The notes beneath the pieces were generated by a model, which was not told the DNA's origin, searched no databases, and saw nothing but the letters and a program-made list of their open reading frames with translations. The translations under genes and the position numbers were made by a program. Of a DNA stretch of 8,692 nt, positions 6,429-8,692 are shown piece after piece. The stretch comes from Flavobacteriaceae bacterium. GTDB lineage: Bacteria; Bacteroidota; Bacteroidia; Flavobacteriales; Flavobacteriaceae. The stretch spans positions 1 through 8,692 of the forward strand of contig WGDF01000129.1 of assembly GCA_015493405.1 (NCBI GenBank), in the 5' to 3' direction. Within the stretch, counting starts at the first letter, position 1. Each line of letters opens with the position of its first letter.

Positions 6429-7715
6429 CTATTCATCTTTTGCTTTTTTTACTGTTTTTCGCGGTTTTCTTTTGTTTTTTGGTTTCACTTTAGGTTTGAT
6501 TTGTTTACGAGGTTGCAGTTTCAAATTATCAACACATTGTTGCAATCTGATTTCAAAATCGGACAATACATTCATATAGTTGATAAAGGCATCGTAAGGC
6601 GAACCATAAGGGTTGAAATACTTATGCACATCGCCATCTGAAAACCACTTGGTACACATATAATAAAAATGGTCACTGGTTTGCAAGTATTCCCAGTCAC
6701 GCAAGAGTTGCGGGTCGTTGCAAGTTTTGACTTTATCTTCAAGGCTGTATAACTTATCAAAAGCTTCGTCTTGTAATTCATTGCCCAACCAAGCCGTTAA
6801 ATCGCGTTCTTCATCTGCCCAAGAAATGGGATAAGGAACGTGTAATTTGGCAACCGGCTGAAATTTTTCGCTTACCTCTGCCGGTGTATTGAATTGGAAA
6901 TTGGTGTGTTTAAAAACCGCTGCCGGCAAGGCGCGCATAAAGTCAAAAATGCCGGTTTCCGGCCATTGGTGCTCGCCAAAGGTTTCGTAATCCATAAACA
7001 AATTAACGACTTGTTCGTCCGGCGCAATTTGATTGAGCCAAGTCACATATTTTTCGGTGGTTAGAGGCCATTCGTTCCAAGCTCTTTCAGAAAAACGGAA
7101 AGCGATATCATCACTCAATTGGAAATTTTTAAGCAAGAGTTTCAATTTGGGATTAATGGCATTGGTGTAAATATAATTTGGTGATTTCCAACCTAATATA
7201 TGTTTAGCGCCTTCGGTAAGCATCGTCTTAAAACCCATATCTGCCACCATCGCACCTATTTCGTCCGAATAAATCAACTCCGTATTACGAAAAGTAACCG
7301 GTTCTTGTCCGAATAACGCTTTGATACGATTGCGCTGATGTGTTACTTGTTTTACAAATTCGTCTTTACTTTTTAATGATGCCAAAGCATGCGGATAAGT
7401 TTCAGCCAAAAACTCAATAGAACCGGTGGCTGCCAATCTTTTAAAGCTTTCTAAAACTTCCGGATAATACATTTCAAATTGATCCAAAGCCGTACCGGAA
7501 ACAGAAAAACTGACTTTAAATTGTGAACCATATTCTTTAATCAAGTCCAACAGCAATTGATTCATAGGCAAATAGCACTTGTCTCCTACCCGCTTCATAA
7601 TAAATTCATTTTCGTAATCATCGTAGTAGTGATGCTCTTTTCCGATGTCAAAAAATCTGTATTTTCTCAATCTAAAAGGTTGGTGTACTTGAAAGTAAAA
7701 GCAAATTGATTTCAT
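6429..7715 (-). CDS. Glycoside hydrolase family 57 alpha-amylase-type enzyme
   Basis: The 428-residue protein belongs to GH57, retaining enzymes that hydrolyse or transfer alpha-1,4 (sometimes alpha-1,6) glucan bonds. The conserved regions are visible in order: FYFQVHQP (His11), the SIEFLAETYPH block (about 99-109), FRNTE with Glu146 as expected nucleophile, and FMDYETFGEHQW with Asp242 as expected acid/base. Length and start fit the cytoplasmic amylase group found with glycogen genes in Bacteroidota rather than the longer GH57 branching enzymes. There is no signal peptide, so the substrate is probably intracellular glycogen or maltodextrin. I chose the ATG at 7715 (MKSICFYF) because family members begin there; an in-frame ATG at 7775 would add 20 residues (MLSASSKPQN...) that look like translated intergenic DNA. 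The last 26 residues are a Lys/Arg/Pro tail (14 K or R), odd for the family. It lies 66 bases behind the GT4 gene. The exact reaction (hydrolase or transferase) is not settled. Confidence 0.92.
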   Translation of the reverse strand: MKSICFYFQVHQPFRLRKYRFFDIGKEHHYYDDYENEFIMKRVGDKCYLPMNQLLLDLIKEYGSQFKVSFSVSGTALDQFEMYYPEVLESFKRLAATGSIEFLAETYPHALASLKSKDEFVKQVTHQRNRIKALFGQEPVTFRNTELIYSDEIGAMVADMGFKTMLTEGAKHILGWKSPNYIYTNAINPKLKLLLKNFQLSDDIAFRFSERAWNEWPLTTEKYVTWLNQIAPDEQVVNLFMDYETFGEHQWPETGIFDFMRALPAAVFKHTNFQFNTPAEVSEKFQPVAKLHVPYPISWADEERDLTAWLGNELQDEAFDKLYSLEDKVKTCNDPQLLRDWEYLQTSDHFYYMCTKWFSDGDVHKYFNPYGSPYDAFINYMNVLSDFEIRLQQCVDNLKLQPRKQIKPKVKPKNKRKPRKTVKKAKDE

Positions 7716-7781
7716 TTTTTCTATTTTAATTCGGTGGATTTTAATGTTCTGTGGTTTAGATGATGCACTAAGCATAATAAA

Positions 7782-8692
7782 CTAAATGAGCTCATCATAA
7801 ATTTTTAATAATTTTTTAGCGGCAAATTCCCATTTCAAATTATCTACTTCGGTTTTGCCGTGTTTTTTAAACATTTTGGAGATGCCATCATAGTGCAACA
7901 AGCCGTAAATATAGTCTGCCATCGCATCAATATCCCAAAAATCGACTTTTAGGGCATATTTCAAAATCTCGGAAACGCCCGATTGTTTGGAAATAATCAC
8001 CGGTACATTGGAACGCATCGCTTCCAAAGGTGAAATCCCAAAGGGCTCGGACACACTCGGCATCACATATACATCGCTGTGCGCAAACATTCTATCGACA
8101 TCTTCACCTTTTAAAAAACCTGTAAAATGAAAACGGTTGGCGATACCCAAAGCAGCTACCCTACGGATGATTTTATTGAGCATATCACCTGATCCTGCCA
8201 TCACAAATCGCACATTATCATCTTTTTGCAAAATTTTATTCGCAGCTTCCACAAAATAATCCGGTCCTTTTTGAAAGGTAACCCTACCGAGAAAAGTAAC
8301 GACTTTTTCCTTGACATTTTTTTGTTCATCGGCAAACAAACGCTTGTCAACCGGTTCCACGGCATTGTGAACCACCTTGACTTTATCGGGATGAATACCG
8401 TATTTCTCAATAATGATATTTCGGGTCAAATTACTGACAGCAACCACCCTATCCGCCGCCTCCATACCACGTTTTTCAATCTCATAAACCACTTGGTTTA
8501 CGTGTTCGCCTGAGCGGTCAAACTCCGTTGCGTGCATATGCACCACCAAGGGAGCGCCACTGATTTTTTTGGCGGCAATCCCTGCCTCATAAGCCAACCA
8601 GTCGTGAGCGTGAATAATATCAAATTGATTGTTATGAACAATTTCGGTGGCAATTAAAGCATAGCGTTTGACTTCGTCTAAGATATTATCAC
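7782..8692 (-). CDS. GT4 glycosyltransferase, glycogen-cluster type (N-terminus outside window)
   Basis: The frame is open to the right edge, showing 302 residues; the TTG at 8597 is internal, since in-frame coding upstream reads QFDIIHAHDWLAYEAG, the usual end of a GT-B N-terminal domain segment. A GT4 fold transfers sugar from a nucleotide donor. Visible marks are HAHDW and HMHATEFDRSG (acceptor-side loop), GRVTFQKG with Arg136 and Lys141 (visible numbering) for donor phosphates, and EPFGISPLE, the E-x7-E motif (visible Glu215/Glu223). About 100-130 N-terminal residues are missing if the protein has the usual 400-430. In Bacteroidota such a gene commonly precedes the GH57 amylase in a glycogen cluster, often after a debranching enzyme gene, which I would expect to the right. 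It may be a second glucan synthase; donor and product are inferred. The stop is TAG at 7782-7784. Confidence 0.9.
   Translation of the reverse strand, partial: DNILDEVKRYALIATEIVHNNQFDIIHAHDWLAYEAGIAAKKISGAPLVVHMHATEFDRSGEHVNQVVYEIEKRGMEAADRVVAVSNLTRNIIIEKYGIHPDKVKVVHNAVEPVDKRLFADEQKNVKEKVVTFLGRVTFQKGPDYFVEAANKILQKDDNVRFVMAGSGDMLNKIIRRVAALGIANRFHFTGFLKGEDVDRMFAHSDVYVMPSVSEPFGISPLEAMRSNVPVIISKQSGVSEILKYALKVDFWDIDAMADYIYGLLHYDGISKMFKKHGKTEVDNLKWEFAAKKLLKIYDELI

Noticed and set aside
6307..6579. Plus-strand ORF with a 17-residue periodic repeat (MALNGLF...NRAHL)
   Set aside because: The periodicity comes from the 51-base repeat units, and its second half is antisense to the GH57 gene; no start signal is visible.
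7716..7775. N-terminal extension of GH57 from the ATG at 7775
   Set aside because: The 20 extra residues do not resemble the GH57 N-terminus, which begins at MKSICFYFQVHQP; the extension cannot be fully excluded.
8201..8513. Small ORFs on both strands within the GT4 gene
   Set aside because: They are shadows of the GT4 reading frame.

Overview
The window is AT-rich and looks like a chromosomal stretch from a member of the Bacteroidota. The evidence is the gene families: a glycogen synthase fused to an alpha-glucan phosphorylase, a GH57 amylase and a GT4 glycosyltransferase in one gene cluster, plus a small IS200-type transposase with GCCCC/GGGGC hairpin repeats. A-rich leaders without clear Shine-Dalgarno sites fit the same phylum. 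A finer placement cannot be made from the sequence alone.

Layout: Positions 1-492 (+) hold the C-terminal part of an IS256-family (Mutator-type) transposase cut by the left edge. Positions 493-1041 are non-coding or decayed DNA: a long perfect-arm hairpin (506-582), a possible IS end near 649, an AT-rich terminator-like palindrome (737-767) and a 45-codon ORF that may be a transposase remnant (890-1027). From 1042 to the right edge all three metabolic genes run on the minus strand. In transcription order they are a GT4 glycosyltransferase (7782 to beyond 8692, N-terminus outside the window), a GH57 alpha-amylase-type enzyme (6429-7715) and a 1409-residue GT3 glycogen synthase / GT35 phosphorylase fusion (1042-5271).

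Between GH57 and the fusion gene sits a module of about 1.1 kb (5347-6422): a single-domain HUH/Y1 transposase of the RAYT (REP-associated tyrosine transposase) type at 5690-6151, with a five-unit repeat array on each side. Each unit has a small hairpin, and on the RAYT coding strand an interpretable unit carries a GTAG tetranucleotide 3' of the hairpin. One further unit (5611-5636) lies in the opposite orientation. A second GC-rich hairpin, followed by a T-run, lies directly behind the RAYT stop and resembles a terminator.

How the parts work together (inference): the GT4 and GT3 enzymes would build alpha-1,4-glucan from nucleotide-glucose, the GH57 enzyme would trim or rearrange it, and the phosphorylase half of the fusion would release glucose-1-phosphate. 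The RAYT/REP module has landed inside this otherwise co-directional cluster and may now influence expression of the fusion gene relative to GT4-GH57. The most unusual items are this REP/RAYT island, the architecture of its repeats, and the enzyme joining synthesis and breakdown of glycogen in one chain.
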